Shown here piece after piece: positions 26,992-36,600 of a stretch of 64,000 bases of DNA. Under the pieces are notes generated by a model, which saw only the letters and a program-made list of their open reading frames with translations, was not told the origin of the DNA and searched no databases. The first letter of the stretch is position 1. Every line of letters starts with the position of its first letter. The stretch spans positions 26,283 through 90,282 of the forward strand of contig NZ_JACB01000043.1 of assembly GCF_000520975.1 (NCBI RefSeq), read 5' to 3'. The position numbers and the translations under genes were made by a program. This DNA is from Aquimarina megaterium XH134 (lineage in GTDB: Bacteria > Bacteroidota > Bacteroidia > Flavobacteriales > Flavobacteriaceae).

Positions 26992-27792
26992 TTAATGTGT
27001 GGCGAATAATTTGGGAAACTTCTCAACAAGTGATCTGGCATATTTTTTAGATACCGGAATAACCTCACCCGTAATACATACTTCTACCTTGTTGTTTAGT
27101 CGATTTACATGATCAATGTTATTAGAATTGATGATATAACTTCGATGGCATCTTATTAAAGATTGATTTGAACCAAACTCGTCTTCAATATCTTTTAAAT
27201 TTTTACGCATTAGATGCATATTAACCTGTTGGTTCGACAAGTAGAATATTTCGATGTAATTGTCTGCTGATTTGATATAAAGTAAATCTTCTATACTGAT
27301 TTGAAACCGTTGTTTTTGATTATTGGATACAATCACGATTGGCGAATTAGGAGAGTTGTGCAAATGACTTAAAAAGTGATCAATTAAAATACTTAAAGTA
27401 ACCGGAAATGCAATAATAAGAGGATATTCATAGAGAAAAGGCCAATAGCTTGTCCAGTATAATTCTGTCCACTGATAAAAATAATTAAATACAAGAAATG
27501 AAAGGTTAAGCCCAATAAAAGTAGCCATTAGTGCAGTTACAAAAGGTTTAATTTTTTTATCAATAATAAACCATGGACTTAAGTGAAATTCAATCAAATA
27601 AAATGAAAGAGAGGTTATCATTGCGTGCGATAGCGATCTAACAAACATGCTGTGTCCGGTTATGGCCGGTATTTCATCAATATGGTAAGCTCGATAAACA
27701 AACAATACCAGAAAAATAAAAAAACCCGACAAAATTGTAACGATCCATTTGTAGTTGTTATTTCTAATATTTGATAATAATCTAATTTGCAT
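26992..27792 (-). CDS. Membrane LytTR regulator
   Basis: A 266-residue protein with four hydrophobic segments (about 15-35, 50-66, 82-105 and 118-138) and a C-terminal LytTR domain (about 160-262): LLYIKSADNYIEIFYLS, LIRCHRSYIINSNNI and VIPVSKKYA. It is the first of three same-strand genes followed by the serine hydrolase and lipocalin-like genes, and may be their regulator. Its layout matches the LytTR protein at 22503-23402, although the membrane halves differ. Confidence 0.85.
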   Translation of the reverse strand: MQIRLLSNIRNNNYKWIVTILSGFFIFLVLFVYRAYHIDEIPAITGHSMFVRSLSHAMITSLSFYLIEFHLSPWFIIDKKIKPFVTALMATFIGLNLSFLVFNYFYQWTELYWTSYWPFLYEYPLIIAFPVTLSILIDHFLSHLHNSPNSPIVIVSNNQKQRFQISIEDLLYIKSADNYIEIFYLSNQQVNMHLMRKNLKDIEDEFGSNQSLIRCHRSYIINSNNIDHVNRLNNKVEVCITGEVIPVSKKYARSLVEKFPKLFATH

Positions 27793-28016
27793 GAGTTGCT
27801 AGAGTAATGGCTTGCTAAATACAATTCTGTATTTTTTAAGTAAATATAAAAAAACTGCTAACCATTATTTGATTCCATCCGATGTGCTTCAGCTTTTGTT
27901 TTATTGCTTTCTAAATATATTAATATCCTGGGTGCCCCTCTTTTAGTAGATTTATTTCTTTCCTTATTATTTTTTATTGGATATCTTGAGAATTCTACCT
28001 CGGTTTTTATTTATTA

Positions 28017-28472
28017 TTAAAGTTGAACACATTTATTATTTGTAACTTTTCCTCCGGTCACAATATCAGATAGGATTACAGAAGTTGAAGGAGTTCCATA
28101 TTGAGATAAAATATCGATAAACTGTTCTAAATGGTAATTATCCCGTACTACGACTTTCATAATAAGACAATGAACTCCTGTTATTCTACTACACTCCAGG
28201 ATTTCAGAAAAATTACCAACTAATTCTAAAAAGGGATAAAACTGATTGTCTTTAAAACTCATAGAAATATAGGAAGATAAAGAGTATCCTAGTTTTTCAT
28301 AATTTAATTCACTGGTATATGATAATATTACACCTGTATCTTCTAACCTTATGATTCGTTCACCTACTGCAGATGAAGAAAGTCCAATTTCTCGCCCTAT
28401 TTGAGCATATGAAAATCTTGAATTTTTTTTTAGTAATTGAATGATTTTTAAATCTAGATTGTCTTTTATCAT
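28017..28472 (-). CDS. Lrp/AsnC-family transcriptional regulator
   Basis: A 151-residue regulator. The N-terminal helix-turn-helix is standard (LDLKIIQLLKKNSRFSYAQI, GLSSSAVGERIIRLEDTGVI), followed by a RAM ligand-binding domain (about 65-140). It is closely related to the Lrp/AsnC gene at 52885-53349, including shared stretches such as FSYAQIGREIGLSSSAVGER, FSEILECSR and ILSDIV. The two genes point away from each other and bracket the surface-protein island. Confidence 0.93.
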   Translation of the reverse strand: MIKDNLDLKIIQLLKKNSRFSYAQIGREIGLSSSAVGERIIRLEDTGVILSYTSELNYEKLGYSLSSYISMSFKDNQFYPFLELVGNFSEILECSRITGVHCLIMKVVVRDNYHLEQFIDILSQYGTPSTSVILSDIVTGGKVTNNKCVQL

Positions 28473-28872
28473 TATTGGTGGGGGTTTTTAAAATTTAGTG
28501 TATAATTAATAAAGAATTAGGTTAAATTTTATTAAAAATGAATTGTAGTTGTTTGTTTATTGCATAAACTTAATCATGAATTTGTAATATTCTTAGTTAT
28601 AATTATCATAAAAATTCTAAATGTTTTCTTAAATAAAAAATAAGGTAATGTACTGTTATTAAACGATTTCCTTCTATTTGTATAACATATTTCCTGAGCT
28701 TTTTAGTGTACGTTTTAAATTCTTGGTTTGTTGGCTAAAAAAAACTTAATTCATCGGATAATGATTGTTTTTTCAGGTCAGTTCATTTAGATAGAAACGT
28801 GATGTTTAGGTAATTTTGAAAAAGAGAGTAAACCAATTTTAGTTTTTAAGAATTGACACTTGTATTTATGAT

Positions 28873-29004
28873 ATTGTATGTCCGTTTTGATACTTAATAT
28901 ATTTTTTATAAAAGGTTGAAAAAGTTTTTTTTGGCGAGTTTATAAGCAGATTTGCGATTTCAAAATGTAAAAAGTGCTGAATGAAGCTAAAACGGATATA
29001 CAAT
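28873..29004 (+). repeat. Element with terminal inverted repeats, copy 1 (MITE-like)
   Basis: ATTGTATGTCCGTTTT at the left end and AAAACGGATATACAAT at the right end are inverted repeats of 16 bases with one mismatch. The 132-base segment is matched in the opposite orientation at 63687-63827, with both ends and part of the interior (GATACTTAA, ATTTTTTATAA) conserved. It has no coding capacity, so it resembles a miniature inverted-repeat element. Confidence 0.65.
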
Positions 29005-29067
29005 TATAAAATCAAGTTATTTTTTAAGAAGAACAAATTGATTTTTTTCTCACTCTTTTTATAACTA

Positions 29068-29085
29068 ATGTAATACTAGTTACAT
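29068..29085. promoter_or_regulatory. Operator-like palindrome
   Basis: ATGTAA and TTACAT arms flank TACTAG, about 440 bases upstream of the large secreted-protein gene. The symmetry extends imperfectly outward (ACTA... and ...TTAGT). It could be a binding site; support is only the symmetry. Confidence 0.25.
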
Positions 29086-29290
29086 GTTAGTCAAGCATAC
29101 AAAGAGTACTATGAATTTTAGAAGTTCTGTTTTCTTACTGAAGTGATCAAAATTTATACAAAAAACTTACTTAGTTTTCTCTCAAAATTAGGCTATAGTT
29201 ATTAAATGACCCTAAGTTAATGGATATAGTTGAGTTTTAGTCTGGTTTTGAGTTTTCTCCAATACATTGTTGTGTAATGAATAATAAGGA

Positions 29291-29331
29291 GAAAAGGGTT
29301 TAGGATGAAGAGGTATGAGTAAACCCTCTTC
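29291..29331 (+). other. Intergenic hairpin upstream of the secreted beta-helix gene
   Basis: GAAAAGGGTTTA and TAAACCCTCTTC pair at 11 of 12 positions around a 17-base loop, about 195 bases before the start codon. It could be a leader structure or a terminator, although no good T tract follows. Confidence 0.4.
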
Positions 29332-29526
29332 ACCTTGATCCTTTATATAGGATGGTTAAATAAATATCTGAGCCAAATATGGTACTTAAACACTAGTAAA
29401 AAGATAATTGTTTTGCTGCGTTGTAATACTTAAAAGTTTAGGGACAGGATTTTTTTCTGCTCATTTATGTCTTCAGAATACTTCTAAAAAACAAAATTTA
29501 ACGCCTTAACACAAATCGAATCTAAA

Positions 29527-32500
29527 ATGGAAAAAAATGTATTTAAATGTATCATGATGATGATCATGATATTGCCCCTCAATGTTATAATGCCCCAAGA
29601 TGCCCCAAGGCCAAACTCTATTGTAATGCCTCTTAAAGCCCGTGACTTTACGTATCATGTACAGCAAAATAAAATGCAGTATTTAGATTTTTCAGCATCT
29701 AGCCCACAGTTTAGCTATGGTCCTTTAACCAAAGAAACTGCAGCAACCTATGTAAGAGAAATTCCTTTGCGTATTGGTACAGGAAAAGATGCCGAAACTA
29801 TTGGACTATCTGCGTTTAGCGATTGGGTTGTAAGTAAACTTCCAAACAACGGAAAACTGTATTATGAAGAAACCTTAATTACATCCCCAGGCAGTATCCC
29901 TAGTTCTAGAGGATTGATCTATATACCAAACCTTGGATTTACGGGAGAAGATACGGTGATGTATCACGCAGTAGAAACTACAGGAAACCCTACATCTACA
30001 GGAACAATTACATTTAAAGTAAACAGTCCGGAGAACTATGTGATGCCACCAGGTTTTCCAGAGACTCCTCAGTGGGGACTATTTTTACCTACTCCCGAGG
30101 AGCCAACAGAATGGCCAGATAGAGAAGCTCCTAATGCATGGTATATTGATAATAATTGCAACCCATGTGCTACTTCTGGTAAAGGAACTCCTAATTTACC
30201 TCGTGCTACCTTACCTCCTCATAGAACAGTTTTTCCTGCAGGAACTTATATTAAGATTATCCCTTCAGAAACACCTTATTATTTAACAAATGCAGGGCAA
30301 CATATCTATACGTTTAACGGTACTGCAGCTAATCCTATTTTTATGGTAGGAGTTGACAATGACCCTAAGCAACCTACTATAAGTACATTAGAGAGCCGTA
30401 TTTCTACTACACTATTGGCTATGGATGCTAATAATTTGGTGATTAGTGGACTTAGGTTCTGGAATGTTAAAGTAGGAGGGGCAAGGGATGCATCTAACAA
30501 TAATGTTGTTGTACGTCACTGTCAGGTAGCATATTCAGCACAATCTAATGGTTCCGCTCTTAGTCCTCAAGGTCGTAGGATATCTACAAATATTAGTATA
30601 TTTTCTTGTTCGGTAAGAGATAATGGATTTAGAAGTCCTGATTTTTCAGAAATAGATGTACATGGTATGGGATTCTCTAGCTGTACTGATTGTATGCTTT
30701 TGGATATAATATCGAGTGGTAACGGAGGAGATTCTTACCAACATCTTCAAAATAATATAAATGGTATGGTGCGTATAGGTAGACTTAAAGCTCATGGAGA
30801 TGGAGAAAACAGCGTAGATATCAAAGCGCAAAATGGTATTGTAGTGTCAGAATGTGTTGGCTGGGATTATCGAGCAATACGATGGAGTGGTGGTTCTGGT
30901 GGTAATGGACAACTTTTCTTTACCAACGATGATGATATAGACCAGCAGAAAGGTGATGTGCTTTTTTATAATAATAGAGGATGGGATACCAACGGTTCTG
31001 CTATAGAATGTTCTGCGGGTAATGGAAAACATTACCTAATAGGAAATCGTATAGAAGATGTAGCAGGAACAGCGTTTAATCTAGAAAATTCATCAAGCTC
31101 TCAGGTATATGTAGCATTTAATACCACGAGCAATGTATTTGATGCTATACATACCAGGCCTCATGGTGGAGGTACAAAAACCTATATATTTGCTAATGCT
31201 CATAATGAAGCTAAGGTTAATGGTTGGTTGTTAAATAGGAGAGATTATACTACTTATGATTACAATTTTTATAGCGAAGACCAGGATGATATCATATTTT
31301 CTTGTTGTAGTAATAGCAATCGTCGTTTTTATGAAGGATTAGCAACCTGGCAGGAAGTTTCTGGTAAAGACGCTAATGCTGTTGCAGGAGTAAAAATGGA
31401 TTTAAACGATGACTTATCTTTGGGGTCAGAATCAGAATTAATAGATACTGTTGATGAAGCTCTTATTAACCAAATAGCACCTGGATTTTTTGATTTTATA
31501 AACCTTTTTGATTTGGGAGAATGGAGAGATGCTAACAGAGTAAATAGAATAAGTCCTTTTGATGCAGGAGCAACAGAGTTTGGTTCGGTAGGTCCTGTTA
31601 ACTCTCGACCAATCGCAAGAGATGATACAGCCCCTGTAGATGAAAATAGCACTAGTAATAGTATTGATGTATTAATAAACGATACGTATAGAAGAGACGG
31701 TGCTAGTACAGATAATCCTATCGTAATTGTAACTGCACCAGATAACGGTACAGCTACAGTTGATAATAGAGGAACTAACACACAAGGCGATGATCGTGTT
31801 ATGTATACCCCAAATGCAGGATATACTGGGGTAGATTCTTTGGTATATCGGATAGAAGATGGGAATGGAGATACTAGTACAGCAACAGTGAATATAACTG
31901 TTGGGATTATAGTAGCAACACCTGTAGCGAATGATGATAATGTAACTGTAGATCAGGATAGCAACAATAATGTTATCAATGTATTGGCAAATGATGAGAA
32001 TTTTGATCCAGCAATTGGTACTATTACAATTGCGACATCACCAACAAACGGTACAGCAACAGTTAATACTACAGATGATACTATTGCATATACTCCTAAT
32101 GCAGGGGTTAATGGTACCGATTCATTTACCTATACGCTTACCGATGCAAATAATGCTACAAGCTCTGCAACGGTAACAGTAACGATTACTTCAACAGATA
32201 CTACGCCTCCGACTGTATTAGAGAATGGAGTGCCAATAACTGGTATCAGCGGTCCTGATGAAGCAAAATTTTATTATACATTAGAAGTACCTGCAGGAGC
32301 AACAGATTTAGTATTTAATTTAACGACTCCTGTTGGAGGCTCTGGAAATGCAGATTTATATATAGGTTTTGAAAAAGCACCAACATTTACAGATAATATT
32401 TGTAAATCAGAGAGTAATTCTAGGCCTACTAATGAGCGATGTGAAATTGTAGATCCGGTACAACCAGGAACATATTTCGTGTTCGTAAACCCGTTTAAAG

Positions 32501-33138
32501 AAGCGATTAACAATTTAACGCTAACAGCTAGCTATACAGTACTGAATCCATCAGTACCAGTATTACAAAACGGTGTACCGGTTACCGATATTACAGCAAA
32601 AAAGGGAGAAGAACGTCGTTATACATTAGAAGTACCTGCTGGAGCAACAGATTTGTCGTTTAAATTAATAAAAGGTAATGGTACAGGAGATAGTGATCTA
32701 TATGTAAACCTTGGTGCGCCAGCAACATTTACAGATAGAATTTGTGTATCTATAGGAAATACAAGTAATGAAGAGTGTTTAATCCCAGATCCAGTTCAAC
32801 CAGGAGTGTATCATGTATTGGTAAATGCATCTAATGATATTGCAGGAATAACATTGGTAGGAAGTTATACCGAGCCATCGAGCACCGCAGGAGCTAGTGT
32901 TGCAAATATTATGATTTCTCCAATTCCAGCAAATAACCATATTAATGTGAAGTTATCTAACGCAAAATCTGGTACGCTAAATGTATATGATCTTTTTGGA
33001 AATATTTTATCCAAAAAAACTTTTACAAAAACATCAAATGTTAGAGTTAATGTTAGTGATCTTCCTCAAGGGAATCTATATATGTTGACAATACAAACCG
33101 AAGATGGCTATTTATCTACGACAAAATTTGTTAAGTAG
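29527..33138 (+). CDS. T9SS-secreted beta-helix protein with Ig-like and PPC domains
   Basis: A 1203-residue exported protein. Order seen: signal peptide (to about 24); an Ig-like N-terminal module (about 40-165) ending in a GFTGEDTVMYHAVE strand; a Cys-containing region and a right-handed parallel beta-helix (about 240-640) as in pectate-lyase-like proteins; two cadherin-like/Big modules (about 693-795 and 797-890), each with a DVLIND or NVLAND turn and a YTPNAG-TG-DS strand; two prepeptidase C-terminal (PPC) domains (about 896-1005 and 1012-1115, both with YTLEVPAGATDL); and a type 9 sorting domain (from 1124, ISPIPANNHINVKLSN, ending TTKFVK). The repeat domains suggest binding to extracellular polysaccharide; a lyase activity is possible but no catalytic residues are assigned. 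Confidence 0.85.
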   Translation: MEKNVFKCIMMMIMILPLNVIMPQDAPRPNSIVMPLKARDFTYHVQQNKMQYLDFSASSPQFSYGPLTKETAATYVREIPLRIGTGKDAETIGLSAFSDWVVSKLPNNGKLYYEETLITSPGSIPSSRGLIYIPNLGFTGEDTVMYHAVETTGNPTSTGTITFKVNSPENYVMPPGFPETPQWGLFLPTPEEPTEWPDREAPNAWYIDNNCNPCATSGKGTPNLPRATLPPHRTVFPAGTYIKIIPSETPYYLTNAGQHIYTFNGTAANPIFMVGVDNDPKQPTISTLESRISTTLLAMDANNLVISGLRFWNVKVGGARDASNNNVVVRHCQVAYSAQSNGSALSPQGRRISTNISIFSCSVRDNGFRSPDFSEIDVHGMGFSSCTDCMLLDIISSGNGGDSYQHLQNNINGMVRIGRLKAHGDGENSVDIKAQNGIVVSECVGWDYRAIRWSGGSGGNGQLFFTNDDDIDQQKGDVLFYNNRGWDTNGSAIECSAGNGKHYLIGNRIEDVAGTAFNLENSSSSQVYVAFNTTSNVFDAIHTRPHGGGTKTYIFANAHNEAKVNGWLLNRRDYTTYDYNFYSEDQDDIIFSCCSNSNRRFYEGLATWQEVSGKDANAVAGVKMDLNDDLSLGSESELIDTVDEALINQIAPGFFDFINLFDLGEWRDANRVNRISPFDAGATEFGSVGPVNSRPIARDDTAPVDENSTSNSIDVLINDTYRRDGASTDNPIVIVTAPDNGTATVDNRGTNTQGDDRVMYTPNAGYTGVDSLVYRIEDGNGDTSTATVNITVGIIVATPVANDDNVTVDQDSNNNVINVLANDENFDPAIGTITIATSPTNGTATVNTTDDTIAYTPNAGVNGTDSFTYTLTDANNATSSATVTVTITSTDTTPPTVLENGVPITGISGPDEAKFYYTLEVPAGATDLVFNLTTPVGGSGNADLYIGFEKAPTFTDNICKSESNSRPTNERCEIVDPVQPGTYFVFVNPFKEAINNLTLTASYTVLNPSVPVLQNGVPVTDITAKKGEERRYTLEVPAGATDLSFKLIKGNGTGDSDLYVNLGAPATFTDRICVSIGNTSNEECLIPDPVQPGVYHVLVNASNDIAGITLVGSYTEPSSTAGASVANIMISPIPANNHINVKLSNAKSGTLNVYDLFGNILSKKTFTKTSNVRVNVSDLPQGNLYMLTIQTEDGYLSTTKFVK

Positions 33139-33171
33139 AGAATGTAAATGCTATTGAAACAACAAAAATAA

Positions 33172-33201
33172 AAGAGGCTGTCATAAAAGACAGCCTTTTT
33201 T
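33172..33201 (+). terminator. Rho-independent terminator of the beta-helix protein gene
   Basis: AGGCTGTC and GACAGCCT arms of eight bases around a six-base loop, followed by six T residues, about 35 bases after the stop codon. Confidence 0.9.
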
Positions 33202-33611
33202 ATGAACCGACCTTAATCTGAATTCTAAAAACAACCTATCCAAAAAAATAAAGTCTACTCTACTTATAATTATCATGAAAATACAGATCAAAGGTATTAT
33301 TGTTAATAAACACTTCATTTGGTGGGTGTAAGTCTGTTTTTTCAAGAAAATGAGCTTTTTACACTTATGTAAGTTGTATAATTTTACTATCCCTTTGTTA
33401 TTTTTTTAACCTAGAAGTCTCTTCTGGTAATACTAGAATTAAGAAGTTTTTATTATGATAAAACCTTTTCTTATGAATTTACGTAGATACTATTGTTTCT
33501 GATATATGTGAGTAAAAAACGTTGTAGTATTTATTGAAAAATTATAAAAATTAAATCTTAGTATATCGATTAAAGAGGTTGCTATTTTTTGTCCAAATCT
33601 TAAATATTTCT
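33202..33611. other. Non-coding region before the surface-protein cluster
   Basis: About 410 AT-rich bases without a convincing gene separate the terminator of the beta-helix gene from the first gene of the cluster. A promoter for the cluster is expected here, but I cannot point to a clear TAnnTTTG element. Confidence 0.4.
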
Positions 33612-36600
33612 ATGAAAATAAAATTATGCTTAGTGCTGTTTTGTGTTATACTTAACTCATTTTTTGTTATAGCAAGTGAAAAAGATTCTTTATCAATAAT
33701 TGAAAAGGATAGAATTGAAAAAGAAAAGATTAAGGATGAATTTGATTATTTACAAGAATTAGATAAAAAATTCCCAATCCAGGATCTAATAAAGAAAACA
33801 TCTCCAGAATTTAATTTTACGGCTATAGAGAAAGAATTTTCTCCAACTCCAATAGATATTAGTAAAACAAAAGAAGCTGCAAAGGCTTGGTTTGAAAAGA
33901 TAAAAAAATTAAAGAAATGGGTGCCTTCACTTAAAATAGACCAAGTTGAAGAATTCCCCGTGGGGATTCGAAAAGAATTAAATGGAGTTGAATATCAATT
34001 AGGTTTTGTAAAAGCAAAGTTTACAAAAGACTATACAGAGCTTACAATTTTTGCACGACTTATTTTGCCTCAAACAGATAAAGAAGGAAGACCTATAGAA
34101 CTTTACTTTGGCGCTGATAATGTTAGACTCTCTCATGATGGCGGTATTGTAGGACAACCTAAACTTGTTTTGTTGGGAGATGTCTTTATGCCATTCAATG
34201 CAGGAAATTGGTTGTTTGCTATAAAAGGAGGGTTGGATTATAAGACAGGGAACGTTAACAATAAAACATATGTTACCATTGATTGTGATGGTATAAATGA
34301 GATAGGGATAGCAGGAGAAGTACAATTTTCTAGAAATATCATACTACCTGTTGATGAAAAAGGAAATGTTTTACCAGATACACGCCCATATACAGGGGCA
34401 GATAATAAAACAATTCAGGTTCCCAATCGAGTAAGAGGTAATATTCAAACTATTGTTACTGATTGGAGTGATCTTCTTGTAGAAATTGATATTTCCCCTT
34501 TTGTATTAGCTAGTCAACCTGATAAGTTTGTGTTTTCTATAAGTAAAGCGGTTTTTGATTTCAGTGACCTAAGAACAGAAGGGATACAATTTCCAAAATT
34601 TTATGAAGAAGAAGGATTGTTAGTCCCTGATAAGGAATCTTGGAGAGGAGTATACGTAAAATCCTTAAGAGTAGGATTACCAGAAGTATTTAAAACTAAG
34701 CAAAGTATAGCAGCCAATGATCGTGTTAAGTTTGAAGCATCAAATCTGATCATCGATAGTTATGGTGTTTCGGGAAATTTTGAAGTAGAAAACCTTTTTA
34801 CTATTGATTCTGGTCGTACTTCAAAATCAAAATCCTGGGCGTACTCTGTAGATAAAATGAATATCGATATTGGAGCAAACCAATTGATTGGTGCTAATTT
34901 TGAAGGAAAAATAATACTTCCAATTTCATCTCTGAATAAGAAAAAAGATGAAAATGATAATAAAATATCAAGCTTAGCATATGTGGGATTAATTTCTGAA
35001 GATGAATATTCATTATCGGTATCGCCTGTAGAGACTTTAGATTTCGATATTTTTAGTGCCAAAGCAGAATTACTACCAAATTCTTCAGTAGAGCTAAAAG
35101 TGGTGGATGGCAATTTTAGACCAAAGGCAATTCTTAATGGTAATATGTCAATATCTGCAAGTAAAAAAACAATATTAGCTAAAGAAGGTAAAAAAGAAGG
35201 AGGAGAAACAGTAGAATTTGAAGGAATCAAATTTGAAAACCTGGTACTTCAGACAGAATCTCCCATTATTCAAGCTGATTATTTTGGATACGATGGTTCT
35301 GTAACATTAGCAAACTTTCCTGTCACTATTAATGATATTGCTTTTAGGTCTACAGATACAGAAGCAGGTATTGAATTTGATCTATTAGTTAATTTAATGG
35401 ATAAAGCAAATAAAGGGTTTTCTGCAGACACACACCTTGGGATTTATGGTAAATATAAAGAAGAGGGATATAGACAAAAATGGGATTATGATCGTATAGA
35501 ATTTTCTAAAATTAATTTGGAAGCAAATCTGGGTGCAATTCAAGTTAAGGGAGCATTAGAACTTATGGAGGATGATGAGGTATATGGAGATGGATTCTTA
35601 GCAGAGGTGCAAACCACTTTTGGCAGTTTTGGCCCGATAAAAAGTAAAGCAATTTTTGGAAAAAAAGACTTTAGGTATTGGTATATAGATGCTGCAGTAC
35701 ATGGATTAAAAATACAAACAGGCCCATTTCAGATAAATGGTTTTGCGGGAGGAGCAACGTATAAGATGAGTAGAAAACCTAATGCAGGATCGTTTTTTAA
35801 TGATTCAGGACTTTCATATGTCCCAAATGAAGATTATAGACTAGGCGTCAAAGCGATGGTGTTTGGTGCTATAGGAGACGAAAGTGCAATGGCTATTTCG
35901 GCAGGATTTGACATAGAATTTAATGGTAATGCGGGTGTAAACAGAATGGGGTTTTATGGAGAAGCCCAAATAATGAAATCATTTAACTTTTCTAACCCAA
36001 CAAACGTACTTAAAGAAAAGCTTTCTAAGTTGGTCGAAAATGAAAAAATAAAGAAGGCATTAGATAATAAGATAGGTAGGTCTCTACTAAAAAAGGCATC
36101 AGAAGAGTATGAGCCAGATATTGTTGGCAAAGCAGAAATTAGTGCAAAAATAGGAATGGATTTCGACTTTGTTAATGATACTTTTCATGCAGCACTAGAG
36201 ATTTATGTAGATACTGCCGGAGGCGTTATAAAAGGAAGAGCATCAAACGGAAGAGCAGGATATGGAGTTGTGCATGTCTCTCCAGATGAGTGGTATGTAC
36301 ACATGGGAACACCAACAGATCGATTGGGTTTAAAAATGGATGTAGGCCCCATATCAATAGAATCAGGAGGGTATTTTATGATGGGTGATAATATCCCGGG
36401 AAGCCCGCCTCCACCTCCAATAGTAGCCAGTATACTTGGCATAGATACAAATAGTCTGGATTATAACAGAGATGAGAATGCTTTAGGAGAAGGAAGAGGA
36501 TTCGCATTTGGAACAGATTTTAGTGTAGATACAGGAGATTTGAAATTCGCCATCTTATATGCTCGATTTCAGGCTGGACTTGGATTTGATATAATGCTTA

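Larger units (their letters stand above)
28473..29526. other. Long non-coding region holding a repeat element and hairpins
   Basis: About 1050 bases between the Lrp/AsnC gene and the large secreted-protein gene hold no convincing gene. Structure seen includes a 132-base element with terminal inverted repeats (28873-29004), a palindrome (29068-29085) and a hairpin (29291-29331). The length allows extensive regulation of the downstream secreted-protein gene or a non-coding RNA. Confidence 0.6.

Noticed and set aside
26910..27068. Extended N-terminus of the serine hydrolase
   Set aside because: The extension has no signal and overlaps the LytTR gene; the ATG at 26909 gives a clean lipoprotein signal.
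31329..31781. 150-codon open frame on the minus strand
   Set aside because: It overlaps the Ig-like part of the T9SS-secreted protein and shows no domain or signal.
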